64,000 bases of DNA from Maritimibacter dapengensis (GTDB lineage: Bacteria > Pseudomonadota > Alphaproteobacteria > Rhodobacterales > Rhodobacteraceae), in the NCBI RefSeq assembly GCF_019218265.1, contig NZ_JAHUZE010000002.1:620001-684000 (forward strand), written 5' to 3'. Made by a program: the position numbers and the translations under genes. The notes under the pieces were generated by a model, which saw nothing but the letters and a program-made list of their open reading frames with translations, made no database searches and had not been told where the DNA came from. This document shows positions 15,921 to 23,921 of this stretch, in pieces (position 1 is the stretch's first letter; each line of letters starts with the position of its first letter).

Positions 15921-16661
15921 ATGTTCGGTGAAATTTCCTATTGGGGGGCGGTTTCGGCTGGTGTCGTGGCGTTCTTCACGCCCTGTATCCTGCCGATGGT
16001 GCCATTCTACCTGAGCTACATGGCCGGTATTTCGATGACCGAACTGCGCGGCGAGGACGAGATCGCGCCAGGGGCGCAGCGACGGCTGGTCGTCTCGGCG
16101 CTGTTCTTTGCGCTGGGTGTCACGACGATTTTCGGGCTTCTTGGGCTGGGAGCCACCGCGGCGGGGCAGGCGTTTGCCCAATGGAAGCAGGAACTGTCCT
16201 ATATCGCGGCAGCGGTGATCTTCATCTTCGGGCTCCATTTCCTGCATGTCATCCGCATCCCATTCCTGATGCGCGAGGCGCGGATGGAATCGAAGATGGA
16301 CCCTTCGACGGTGCTTGGCGCCTATGTCATGGGGCTGGCATTCGGGTTCGGCTGGACCGCCTGCGTCGGCCCTGTCCTCGCAACGATCCTGATGGTTGCG
16401 GCGATGAAGGACACGCTCTGGCAGGGCGGGAGCCTGCTTATCACCTTCGGTCTCGGGATGACCGCGCCCTTCGTGATCGCCGCGGTTTTTGCCAAGCCGT
16501 TCCTTGGCTTCATGGCGCGCAACCGCAGATACATGCCTTACGTGGAAAAGGTCATGGGGGTCATGCTCATCCTGTTCGCTGTGCTGATCGCCACTGGCTC
16601 GGTCAACGCGATTTCAAACTGGCTTATCGAGACCTTCCCCGTGTTTTCGAACCTGGGGTGA
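15921..16661 (+). CDS. soxV: SoxV, CcdA/DsbD-type thiol electron transporter
   Basis: 246-residue membrane protein of the CcdA family with six hydrophobic helices. Cys22 in FFTPCILP and Cys148 in GWTACVGP are the conserved pair that passes electrons from cytoplasmic thioredoxin across the membrane to SoxW. GGGAGG at 15911-15916 sets ATG 15921. It is followed 14 bases later by soxW. Known in Paracoccus pantotrophus to be required for thiosulfate oxidation. Confidence 0.94.
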   Translation: MFGEISYWGAVSAGVVAFFTPCILPMVPFYLSYMAGISMTELRGEDEIAPGAQRRLVVSALFFALGVTTIFGLLGLGATAAGQAFAQWKQELSYIAAAVIFIFGLHFLHVIRIPFLMREARMESKMDPSTVLGAYVMGLAFGFGWTACVGPVLATILMVAAMKDTLWQGGSLLITFGLGMTAPFVIAAVFAKPFLGFMARNRRYMPYVEKVMGVMLILFAVLIATGSVNAISNWLIETFPVFSNLG

Positions 16662-16675
16662 AAAAGGAGTTCAAC

Positions 16676-17272
16676 ATGCGTTTTCTGACAATCCTCATCA
16701 CCGCGCTCGTCTTCGGCCTGCCTGCGCTGGCCGAAATACCGCTTGGCGATGACGGTCTCCACAAGCCAGACTGGCTGCGTGACACGTTCAAGGACATGTC
16801 CGAGGATCTGGCAGAGGCCGAAGACGAGGGCCGGAGGCTTCTTGTCATCTGGGAGCAGCGCGGCTGCATCTACTGTGACAAGATGTACAAGGAGGTCTTC
16901 CCGCGCGACGAGATCAAGGCGCTGATCGAAGAAAACTACTACGTCGTGCAGATGAACCTCTTTGGCGATGTCGAAGTCACGGATTTCGATGGCGAGGCGA
17001 TGTCCGAGAAAGACATGGCGCTCAAATGGGGTGTGATGTTCACGCCGACCATGATGTTCTTCCCACATGCCGACGAGATCGAAGACGGGGAAACCGCGCG
17101 CGATGCAGCGCAGGACGTAGCGATGATGCCGGGCGCGTTCGGGTTCCACACGACCAAGAACCTGCTCACATGGGTTCTGGAAGAAGGCTACAAAGGCGAC
17201 GAGAATTTCCAGAAATACCATGCGCGGAAGTTCAACGAGGAACAGGCCGCAGATCCGGGGACGACGGATTAA
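16676..17272 (+). CDS. soxW: SoxW, periplasmic thioredoxin
   Basis: 198-residue exported thioredoxin-fold protein: signal peptide residues 1-19 (cleavage after ALA), redox motif CIYC (Cys64/Cys67), and the cis-Pro segment MFTPTMMFF near residue 125. It is reduced by SoxV and feeds reductant to the Sox system. AAAAAGGAG precedes ATG 16676. Its stop is one base from the convergent HxlR gene, so the soxV-soxW transcript must end within or against that gene, and soxX starts 2.6 kb further on. Confidence 0.93.
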   Translation: MRFLTILITALVFGLPALAEIPLGDDGLHKPDWLRDTFKDMSEDLAEAEDEGRRLLVIWEQRGCIYCDKMYKEVFPRDEIKALIEENYYVVQMNLFGDVEVTDFDGEAMSEKDMALKWGVMFTPTMMFFPHADEIEDGETARDAAQDVAMMPGAFGFHTTKNLLTWVLEEGYKGDENFQKYHARKFNEEQAADPGTTD

Positions 17273-17273
17273 G

Positions 17274-17975
17274 TCAGCGCATGGCCCCGGTTTCCGGGCG
17301 TCGTGAACCGACCCGTGTAAGGGGGCCGAGATTGAGCCAGTTGGTGAAGGCCTCACGCGCCCAGGCATCACCGATGACCTCGAGCCGCCCGGTCTCGATC
17401 GCCGTGCCAGGTGTCAGGTCGCCACGCACGACGTAGATCGCATCGGGCAGCGTGCAGGCGAGATAGAGGTTCACCTCGCCGCCCGGATCTTCGACGCAGA
17501 GTTCGCAACGGCCTTTCTGGTTCAAGAACCACCAGTCGCGTTTTGACGCGATTTGGTCGGTGAGCTCGAGCTTGATCAGGCATCGCGCGCCACCGAACGC
17601 ATTGGGATCGGTCGCACTTTCAAGGCTCCAGACAAGAAGGCCGAGGTCGATTTCGTGGTCCTTGAGGGCGCGCCGGGTCCAGCGCTGGCCCCAGACGCCA
17701 AGGGCTTCGACGAGCGGGACGAATTCGCGGCCCGCGTCGGTCAGCATGTATCCCGAATTGCGGTCCGCCGGGTCGGGGCGCGTCACGATGTCTTCGTCGA
17801 TCAGCCATTTCAGGCGCGCGGACAGGAGCGAGGGCGACAACAGGGGAACGCCGCGTTGCAATTCGGAAAACCGGCGCGGGCCGTGCGCGAGGTCGCGAAT
17901 GATGAGCGCGTTCCAGCGCTCGCAGAAGAGCTCGGCGGCCTTCGCAACGGGGCAGAATTGTCCGTAGGATTTCAC
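17274..17975 (-). CDS. HxlR-family transcriptional regulator
   Basis: 233-residue regulator. Residues 1-100 form an HxlR winged helix (CPVAKAAELFCERWNALIIRDL start, GPRRFSELQRGVP and a LSARLKWLIDEDIV recognition region). The C-terminal 120 residues resemble an SCP2-like ligand pocket found in longer HxlR proteins. Cys8, Cys18 and further Cys residues near 170 could sense redox state. It is divergent from the methyltransferase gene (91 bases apart), its most likely target. Not a known sox component although it lies inside the sox cluster. Confidence 0.88.
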   Translation of the reverse strand: MKSYGQFCPVAKAAELFCERWNALIIRDLAHGPRRFSELQRGVPLLSPSLLSARLKWLIDEDIVTRPDPADRNSGYMLTDAGREFVPLVEALGVWGQRWTRRALKDHEIDLGLLVWSLESATDPNAFGGARCLIKLELTDQIASKRDWWFLNQKGRCELCVEDPGGEVNLYLACTLPDAIYVVRGDLTPGTAIETGRLEVIGDAWAREAFTNWLNLGPLTRVGSRRPETGAMR

Positions 17976-18066
17976 CTCTCGGCCCTCTCGCTACAGATCT
18001 AGAACTATATCCGAAATCGCGCCTCGAGTCATTGTTCGCGCAGGAAGGCACAATGGAGGGCTAGAG

Positions 18067-18870
18067 ATGGGACGGGACGCGAAAGCAGGGCAGGTCAGCG
18101 GATCGGCTGCGGAAATCTACGATGCGTTTTTCGTGCCGGCGCTGTTCGGGGCGTGGGCAGGACAGCTGTGTGACGCGGCGGGCGTGTCATCCGGCGAGAA
18201 GGTGCTCGACGTGGCTTGCGGAACGGGGGCGACGGCACGGGAGGCGCTGGCGCAGGTCGGGGCACGCGGTCATGTCACGGGTTTGGACCGAAACGACGGG
18301 ATGCTCGCGGTGGCGGCGGCGCGGACGCCGGATGTCGATTGGGTCGAAGGGATGGCCGAGGATCTGCCGTTCGAGGATGCATGCTTTGACCGGGTGCTCT
18401 GCCAATTCGGGCTGATGTTCTTCGATGACCGGGCCGCGGCCTTGCGCGAGATGCGCCGCGTGTTGCGACCCGGCGGGCGGCTTGGCCTTTCCGTTTGGGA
18501 CAGAGCGGAGGCGTCTCCCGGCTACGCGCGCATGATCGGGTTGATCGGCGACATGTTCGGGGCCGAGGCCGCGGATGCGCTTCGTGCGCCTTTCGTGTTG
18601 GGCGACCGCGACGCGCTGCGTAGAGTTCTGGCCGATGGCAGGCTTGGCGACGCGCGGGTTGAGACGGTCGCGGGAGAGGCGCGATTTTCGTCGATCCGGG
18701 AATGGGTTCGGATGGATGTGCGCGGCTGGACGCTGTCGGACTTGATCGACGATGCGGGGTTCGAGGCGCTCGTCGCGGCGGCTGAAGGCGCATGCGCAGA
18801 TTTCGTGGGGGACGGCGGCGTGGTGCGATTTGCGGCGCCCGCACATCTGGTCACATGGCCGGGGCGTTGA
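18067..18870 (+). CDS. class I SAM-dependent methyltransferase
   Basis: 267-residue Rossmann-fold methyltransferase of the UbiE/Methyltransf_11 type. VLDVACGTGATA near residues 42-53 is motif I, LDRNDGML near 75 the acidic loop, and the AEDLPFEDACFDRVLCQFGLMFF segment near 96-120 is typical. No signal peptide. It is divergent from and probably controlled by the HxlR gene. The substrate is unknown; the location between soxW and soxX makes a link to sulfur chemistry possible but unsupported. Confidence 0.88.
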   Translation: MGRDAKAGQVSGSAAEIYDAFFVPALFGAWAGQLCDAAGVSSGEKVLDVACGTGATAREALAQVGARGHVTGLDRNDGMLAVAAARTPDVDWVEGMAEDLPFEDACFDRVLCQFGLMFFDDRAAALREMRRVLRPGGRLGLSVWDRAEASPGYARMIGLIGDMFGAEAADALRAPFVLGDRDALRRVLADGRLGDARVETVAGEARFSSIREWVRMDVRGWTLSDLIDDAGFEALVAAAEGACADFVGDGGVVRFAAPAHLVTWPGR

Positions 18871-18908
18871 CGGGGGAGGTGGGCTGGGTCGGACGAGACG
18901 CTTCCCCA

Positions 18909-18943
18909 TAAAAAAACACCGGCCGGGGCGAACCCGGCCGGTG
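18909..18943 (-). terminator. rho-independent terminator of the VPLPA-CTERM gene
   Basis: A perfect 11-bp GC-rich stem (18917-18927 with 18933-18943) closes a GCGAA loop and, read leftward, is followed by a run of U (A tract at 18910-18916). It sits 20 bases past the stop of the leftward CTERM gene and may also block rightward transcripts. Confidence 0.88.
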
Positions 18944-18963
18944 CATGTTTTACGCCTTTTGGA

Positions 18964-19581
18964 TCAGGCTTGCTGCTTGCGACGCAGAGCTGCAAGTCCG
19001 CCGAGACCTGCAAGAAGCAGGAAACCAGCGGCCGGAAGCGGCACTGCGGCGATATCCATCGACGCCACCTTGAAGCTGTCGTCCCAGGCGTCAGCGCCGA
19101 AGCTGATCGAAGACCCGGTCAGACCCGCAAAGGTGAAGGTCGGGTTCGGGCCCGAACGCTCTTCCGGTGCAACCAGAACACCATCGACGAACAGGTCGAA
19201 GCTGTCAGAGCTACCCCAGCTTGCGAAGGTCACGGACTTGAACTTCATGACCGAGCTGAACGACAGGGTCAGCAGGTCGTCGCCCGCGGAACCATCGATA
19301 TACGGGCCGTCGAGCACACCGCTCACGCCAAGGCCGATGGACGTATCAGCGACCCAACGCAAAGGCGAATCTGAGTCGATGATGTAGTCCTCGTCGGAAC
19401 TGCAGGAGAACCATACACAGTCGCTGTAAAGGCCCGCAGTTGCGGTCATGGTAACACCGCCCTGTTCCATCTGGTCAGACGAATCGAGCGCATCGCCGGT
19501 GAAGTCCCACATGGCGGCGGACGCGGAACCCGCAACCCCCGTCAGCAGAGCCGCTGCCAGCAACGTTTTGAAAGGTTTCAT
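18964..19581 (-). CDS. exported VPLPA-CTERM protein
   Basis: 205-residue secreted protein: signal peptide residues 1-22 (ASA cleavage), a beta-rich middle with few basic residues, and the C-terminal sorting signal VPLPAAGFLLLAGLGGLAALRRKQQA (in parts: VPLPA motif, hydrophobic helix, Arg/Lys end). Such tails are processed by an exosortase system in Roseobacter-group bacteria. Two Cys near residue 55 (DCVWFSC) may form a disulfide. Start ATG 19581 matches the signal peptide. Divergent from soxX with a 354-base intergenic region. Ligand and role unknown. Confidence 0.85.
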   Translation of the reverse strand: MKPFKTLLAAALLTGVAGSASAAMWDFTGDALDSSDQMEQGGVTMTATAGLYSDCVWFSCSSDEDYIIDSDSPLRWVADTSIGLGVSGVLDGPYIDGSAGDDLLTLSFSSVMKFKSVTFASWGSSDSFDLFVDGVLVAPEERSGPNPTFTFAGLTGSSISFGADAWDDSFKVASMDIAAVPLPAAGFLLLAGLGGLAALRRKQQA

Positions 19582-19935
19582 CAAATTACCCCCAATGTTT
19601 GCAAACATACGAGGCCCCCCGACCGGCTTTTCCGGCCGAACTCCTCGCAAGTGATATCTTAAACATCATTAAGTCTTTTTCCATTGTTCTTTTTGATAAC
19701 CATTGAATTTTTGATGGAAACAATCTGTTTCCGAACCTGCGCGAAAGCACGGGTGAGAATCAGCCGCCAGCGGGTGCGGGAGGCGGCACGTAACGACGAA
19801 GAATGACCCAGTGCATTGTTTGGAATACGATTTTTCCTTCACCACCAACCTAAAAATTCAAATAGTAGAATTTGTGATTGGCAAAGTGTCGCACCGCGTA
19901 TACGTTCGTATTCACAAAACGTGATGGGAGGAATC
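19582..19935. promoter_or_regulatory. divergent CTERM-gene/soxX intergenic region
   Basis: 354 AT-richer bases without a gene. It holds a perfect 14-nt palindrome ATGTTTGCAAACAT (19595-19608) just upstream of the CTERM gene. Two imperfect direct repeats starting CCATTG and ending TTTTTGAT lie at about 19681-19714. The sox operator is at 19856-19871, and a degenerate second copy (ATTC-N8-TGAT, 19910-19925) abuts the soxX ribosome site. I cannot place -35/-10 elements with confidence. Confidence 0.5.
19856..19871. promoter_or_regulatory. ATTC-N8-GAAT operator upstream of soxX
   Basis: Exact ATTC-N8-GAAT palindrome 64 bases before the soxX start, positioned to control soxXYZA. An imperfect second site, ATTC-N8-TGAT, lies at 19910-19925. 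Together they could allow cooperative SoxR binding. Confidence 0.72.
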
Positions 19936-20415
19936 ATGAAGCGTACGATACTTGCGCTGGCCGCGGTGTCGCTGACCGCAGGCGCGGCTCAGGCGGCGGA
20001 GATCGCCCCCGGTGAAGTGGAATTCGACGGCTATGAAGTGACCGCGTCCTTGACGGAAACGCCGGGAGACCCCGAGAAGGGCCGCGAAATCGTCACCAAC
20101 AAATCCATGGGCAACTGCGTGTCCTGCCACGCCGCCGAGGCGTATTCGGACGTGCCGTTCCACGGCGAAGTCGGACCGATCCTCGACGGGGCAGGGGACC
20201 GCTGGACCGAGGCGGAACTGCGCGGGATCGTGTCGAACGCGAAAATGGCGTTCGAGGGCACCGTGATGCCGGCCTTCTACAAGGTCGACGGATTCACCCG
20301 GCTCGGCGACGCCTTTACTGGCAAGGCTTGGCCCGAAGGCGAGCCGGTGACGCCGCTGCTCACGGCCCAGGAAATCGAAGATGTCGTGGCCTACCTGCTC
20401 ACTCTGAAAGAGTGA
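19936..20415 (+). CDS. soxX: SoxX, cytochrome c subunit of SoxXA
   Basis: 159-residue monoheme cytochrome c: signal peptide residues 1-20 (AQA), heme motif CVSCH (Cys61, Cys64, His65) and probable Met ligand Met111 in VMPAF. With SoxA it couples thiosulfate oxidatively to the SoxY cysteine. GGGAGGA at 19926-19932 places the start at ATG 19936. First gene of soxXYZA, 35 bases ahead of soxY. Confidence 0.95.
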   Translation: MKRTILALAAVSLTAGAAQAAEIAPGEVEFDGYEVTASLTETPGDPEKGREIVTNKSMGNCVSCHAAEAYSDVPFHGEVGPILDGAGDRWTEAELRGIVSNAKMAFEGTVMPAFYKVDGFTRLGDAFTGKAWPEGEPVTPLLTAQEIEDVVAYLLTLKE

Positions 20416-20450
20416 CCCGGGCCGCAATCCAGACAAATCAGGAGAGACAC

Positions 20451-20867
20451 ATGAAACTCAATCGACGCGATGCGCTCGCAATGGGTCTCGGCGCCACCGC
20501 CGTCGCCATGTTGCCGATGCGCGCTTTCGCTGCCGCTGACGAGGCGATTGCGACATTCACCGGCGGTGCCGAGGCGGGCTCGGGCGATCTGACGCTCGAC
20601 GCACCGGAAATCGCAGAGAACGGCAACACCGTTCCGATCAGCGTTTCCGCCCCCGGCGCGGCTGCAATCGCGGTTTTCGCCGCAGGCAACCCGACGCCCG
20701 GCGTGGCGACATTCAACTTCGGCCCTGCTTCTGGCAGCCAGTCAGCCTCGACCCGCATCCGGCTTGCCGGAACGCAGGACGTGGTCGCTGTCGCGCAGAT
20801 GGCGGACGGGTCGTTCATTCAGACCGCCAAGACCGTGAAGGTCACCATCGGCGGCTGCGGCGGCTAA
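20451..20867 (+). CDS. soxY: SoxY, sulfur-carrier subunit
   Basis: 138-residue carrier protein. Twin-arginine signal NRRDALAMG opens residues 1-28 and the C-terminus ends in GGCGG, whose Cys carries the thiosulfate and sulfane sulfur through the Sox cycle. SoxZ, which lacks its own signal, is exported bound to it. GGAGAG precedes ATG 20451. The tail is exactly the canonical swinging arm, so the system is predicted functional. Confidence 0.96.
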   Translation: MKLNRRDALAMGLGATAVAMLPMRAFAAADEAIATFTGGAEAGSGDLTLDAPEIAENGNTVPISVSAPGAAAIAVFAAGNPTPGVATFNFGPASGSQSASTRIRLAGTQDVVAVAQMADGSFIQTAKTVKVTIGGCGG

Positions 20868-20889
20868 GCGAGATAGAGGAGAAAAAACA

Positions 20890-21219
20890 ATGGCAACTGG
20901 TGTCAAACCCCGCGTCAAGGCTCCGAAATCCGCATCTGCGGGTGAGGTGGTCACCATCAAGACGCTCATCAGCCACCCGATGGAATCGGGTCAGCGCAAA
21001 GACAGCGACGGCAACACGATCCCGCGCTCGATCATCAACCGTTTCACCTGCGAGCTGAACGGCAACATGGTCGTCGACGTGACGCTGGAACCGGCGATCT
21101 CGACCAACCCGTATCTCGAATTCGAGGCGAAAGTCGACGAAGCCGGCGAGTTCAAGTTCACGTGGTACGACGACGACGGCTCGGTCTACGAGGACGCGAA
21201 GCCGATCGAAATTGCCTAA
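20890..21219 (+). CDS. soxZ: SoxZ, SoxY partner
   Basis: 109-residue immunoglobulin-like protein without signal peptide, consistent with piggy-back Tat export with SoxY. Characteristic segments are KTLISHPMESGQRKDSDG (residues 24-41) and FKFTWYDDDGSVYE near 95. AGGAG precedes ATG 20890. It lies 22 bases after soxY and 24 before soxA, inside the soxXYZA transcript. Confidence 0.96.
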   Translation: MATGVKPRVKAPKSASAGEVVTIKTLISHPMESGQRKDSDGNTIPRSIINRFTCELNGNMVVDVTLEPAISTNPYLEFEAKVDEAGEFKFTWYDDDGSVYEDAKPIEIA

Positions 21220-21243
21220 GCGAAGCGGTCAGGGAGGAAATCA

Positions 21244-22095
21244 ATGAAAACGAAACTGCTTCAAGGCATTGCCGCCGTCGCCCTCGCCGCAAGCGCGGGC
21301 ACGGCCCAGGCCGAAGACGTGATCGGCTTCGAGCTGAACGGGGAAACCCCGATCGTGGTCGAAACCGATGCGCCGGCGCATCTCGACGGGGCGCTCTCGA
21401 CAATCCGTTCTGGCTGGACTTTCCGTGACCCTGCGACGCAGGCGATGGAAATGGACGATTTCGACAACCCGGGCATGCTTGCCGTCGAAGACGCTATGGT
21501 GGCTTGGGAAACGGCGGAAGGATCCGAAGGCAAGTCTTGCATGGACTGCCACGGTGCGGCCGAGGATATGGCGGGCGTCAAGCCGGTCTACCCGAAATAC
21601 GTCGAATCCGCCGGAGAAGTTCGGACGCTGCAAATGCAGATGAACGATTGCCGCGAAAACCGCATGGGGGCCGAGCCGTGGAAATACGACGCGACCGAAG
21701 CCGTGTCGATGGAGGCGCTCCTGTCTTCCGTCTCGCGCGGTATGCCGGTCAACGTCGCCATCGACGGCCCAGGTGCCGAGACTTGGGAAATGGGCAAAGA
21801 GCTTTACTACACCCGCACGGGTCAACTCGACCTATCCTGCGCCAATTGTCACGAAGACAATTACGACAACTTGATCCGCGCTGACCACCTCAGCCAGGGG
21901 CAGGTGAACGGCTTCCCGACCTATCGTCTGAAGAACACGAAGCTCAACGGCATTCACAGCCGCTTCAAGGGCTGCGTGCGGGATACCCGCGCCGAGACGT
22001 TCAGTGCTGGCAGCCCGGAGTTCGTGGCGCTGGAAATGTATGTCGCGTCGCGTGGCAACGGATTGTCGGTCGAAGGCCCGTCTGTCCGCAACTGA
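21244..22095 (+). CDS. soxA: SoxA, diheme cytochrome c subunit of SoxXA
   Basis: 283-residue exported cytochrome with signal peptide residues 1-23. Heme sites are CMDCH (Cys99, Cys102, His103) and CANCH (Cys199, Cys202, His203), so this is the diheme form. The active-site Cys244 lies in GCVRDTRAE. SoxXA joins thiosulfate to SoxY. A strong terminator follows at 22105, ending the soxXYZA unit before soxB. Confidence 0.96.
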   Translation: MKTKLLQGIAAVALAASAGTAQAEDVIGFELNGETPIVVETDAPAHLDGALSTIRSGWTFRDPATQAMEMDDFDNPGMLAVEDAMVAWETAEGSEGKSCMDCHGAAEDMAGVKPVYPKYVESAGEVRTLQMQMNDCRENRMGAEPWKYDATEAVSMEALLSSVSRGMPVNVAIDGPGAETWEMGKELYYTRTGQLDLSCANCHEDNYDNLIRADHLSQGQVNGFPTYRLKNTKLNGIHSRFKGCVRDTRAETFSAGSPEFVALEMYVASRGNGLSVEGPSVRN

Positions 22096-22104
22096 TCTGA
22101 TCGA

Positions 22105-22138
22105 CCCCGCCCGGCGCGATCCGGGCGGGGTTTTCTTT
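22105..22138 (+). terminator. terminator between soxA and soxB
   Basis: A 10-bp GC-only stem (22105-22114 with 22121-22130) and six-base loop, followed by TTTTCTTT. It splits sox transcription into soxXYZA and a separate soxB-started unit. Confidence 0.9.
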
Positions 22139-22148
22139 CACCAAACAC

Positions 22149-22164
22149 ATTCCGTTTTCCGAAT
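22149..22164. promoter_or_regulatory. ATTC-N8-GAAT operator upstream of soxB
   Basis: Exact ATTC-N8-GAAT palindrome between the soxA terminator and the soxB start, 33 bases before ATG 22198. Its position right after a terminator indicates that soxB has its own regulated promoter. Confidence 0.72.
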
Positions 22165-22197
22165 GGATGGCGGAGAATGACAAAAACGGAGCGACGC

Positions 22198-23895
22198 ATG
22201 ATCTCTCGCCGCGATTTCTTGCAGGTCGGCATGGCCGCGAGCGCCATGGTCGGAGCCTCGGGCTTCGGCAATTGGGCGAAACTGGCCGCGCAGCAGACGC
22301 TGACACAGGACCAGCTTCTGGAGTTCGACACGTTCGGAAACGTGTCGCTGATCCACGTGACCGACATCCACGCGCAGTTGAAGCCGATCTATTTCCGCGA
22401 GCCGGAGATCAATCTCGGTGTAGGCGACAACAAGGGCGAGGTGCCGCATGTCACCGGGGCCGAGTTCAAGGCGCGCTACGGAATCGCGGATGGCTCGCCC
22501 TCTGCTTACGCTTTGACCTACAACGATTTTTCGTCTCTAGCGAAGGAATACGGCAAGGTCGGCGGGCTGGACCGTGTGGCCACTGTCATCAATTCGATCC
22601 GCGCGGCGCGCCCGGATGCGTTGCTGCTTGACGGTGGCGACACCTGGCATGGCTCTTACACCTGCTACCACACCGAGGGGCAGGACATGGTCAACGTCAT
22701 GAACGCGTTGAAGCCCGATGCCATGACGTTCCACTGGGAATTCACGCTCGGATCGGACCGTGTGCGCGAATTGGTCGAGGGGCTGCCTTTCGCCGCGCTC
22801 GGTCAGAACATCTTCGACGCCGAATGGGATGAACCCGCCGAGACATTCGAGAGCTACAAGTTCTTCGAGCGGGGCGGAGTGAAGATTGCCGTGATCGGCC
22901 AGGCCTTCCCCTACATGCCGATTGCCAACCCGGGGTGGATGTTCCCCGAATACTCCTTCGGGATCCGTGACGAGCGGATGCAGGAGATGGTGGACGAGGT
23001 GCGCGGGCAGGGGGCCGAGCTGGTCGTCTGTCTCAGCCATAACGGCTTCGACGTGGACAAGAAGATGGCCTCGCGCGTGACCGGCATCGACGTGATCCTG
23101 TCGGGGCACACCCATGACGCGCTGCCCGAGCCGGTGTTGATCGGAGAGACGATCATCATCGCGTCGGGGTCTAACGGCAAGTTCGTGAGCCGTGTCGATC
23201 TCGACGTGCGCGACGGACGCATGATGGGCTTCCGGCACAAGCTGATCCCGATCTTCTCGGACGTGATCGAGCCGGACGCCGAAGTGAGCGCGTTGATCGA
23301 CGAACAGCGGGCGCCGCATGAGGACGCCATGTCGGAGGTGATCGGCACGACCGACGAAGAGCTCTACCGCCGCGGCAATTTCAACGGGACGTGGGACGAT
23401 CTGATCTGCGACGCGCTGATTTCCGAGCGCGAGGCCGACATCGCGATGTCGCCCGGCGTGCGCTGGGGGCCGAGCCTTCTGCCCGGCGACGACATCACCC
23501 GCGAGGATATCTGGAACGTGACCTCGATGACCTATGGCAAGGCTTATCGCACGGAGATGACGGGGGAGTTCATTCACACGATCCTCGAGGACGTGGCGGA
23601 CAACCTGTTCAACCCCGACCCCTATTACCAGCAGGGCGGCGACATGGTGCGCATCGGTGGCATGGGCTACCGCATCGACGTCACCAAGCCGCAGGGCGAC
23701 CGGATCACCGAGATGACGCTGCTCAAGACCGGAGAGGCCATCGATCCCGCCAAGACATACAACGTCGCGGGCTGGGCCAGCGTCAACGAGGGAACCGAAG
23801 GCCCGCAGATCTGGGACGTGGTGGAGAGCCACATCAAGAAACTCGGCACGGTCACGCTCGACCCGAATACTTCGGTCGAAGTGGTGCAGGGCTGA
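22198..23895 (+). CDS. soxB: SoxB, thiosulfohydrolase
   Basis: 565-residue Tat-exported dimanganese hydrolase (5'-nucleotidase-like fold) that removes sulfate from SoxY-bound sulfonate groups. It has the RR signal SRRDFLQ at residues 3-9, metal ligands in TDIHAQ (Asp56, His58) and GGDTWHGS, the HWEFT motif replacing the nucleotidase NHE, LSHNGFD, and SGHTHD. I prefer ATG 22198, with GGAG six bases upstream, over ATG 22177 whose GGAG is only one base away. It leads soxBCD. Confidence 0.95.
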   Translation: MISRRDFLQVGMAASAMVGASGFGNWAKLAAQQTLTQDQLLEFDTFGNVSLIHVTDIHAQLKPIYFREPEINLGVGDNKGEVPHVTGAEFKARYGIADGSPSAYALTYNDFSSLAKEYGKVGGLDRVATVINSIRAARPDALLLDGGDTWHGSYTCYHTEGQDMVNVMNALKPDAMTFHWEFTLGSDRVRELVEGLPFAALGQNIFDAEWDEPAETFESYKFFERGGVKIAVIGQAFPYMPIANPGWMFPEYSFGIRDERMQEMVDEVRGQGAELVVCLSHNGFDVDKKMASRVTGIDVILSGHTHDALPEPVLIGETIIIASGSNGKFVSRVDLDVRDGRMMGFRHKLIPIFSDVIEPDAEVSALIDEQRAPHEDAMSEVIGTTDEELYRRGNFNGTWDDLICDALISEREADIAMSPGVRWGPSLLPGDDITREDIWNVTSMTYGKAYRTEMTGEFIHTILEDVADNLFNPDPYYQQGGDMVRIGGMGYRIDVTKPQGDRITEMTLLKTGEAIDPAKTYNVAGWASVNEGTEGPQIWDVVESHIKKLGTVTLDPNTSVEVVQG

Positions 23896-23921
23896 TGGAC
23901 GAACTAAGCAGGAGGATCCCG

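Noticed and set aside
21244-22095. Monoheme SoxA
   Set aside because: Both CMDCH and CANCH are present in addition to the active-site Cys244, so this is the diheme type.
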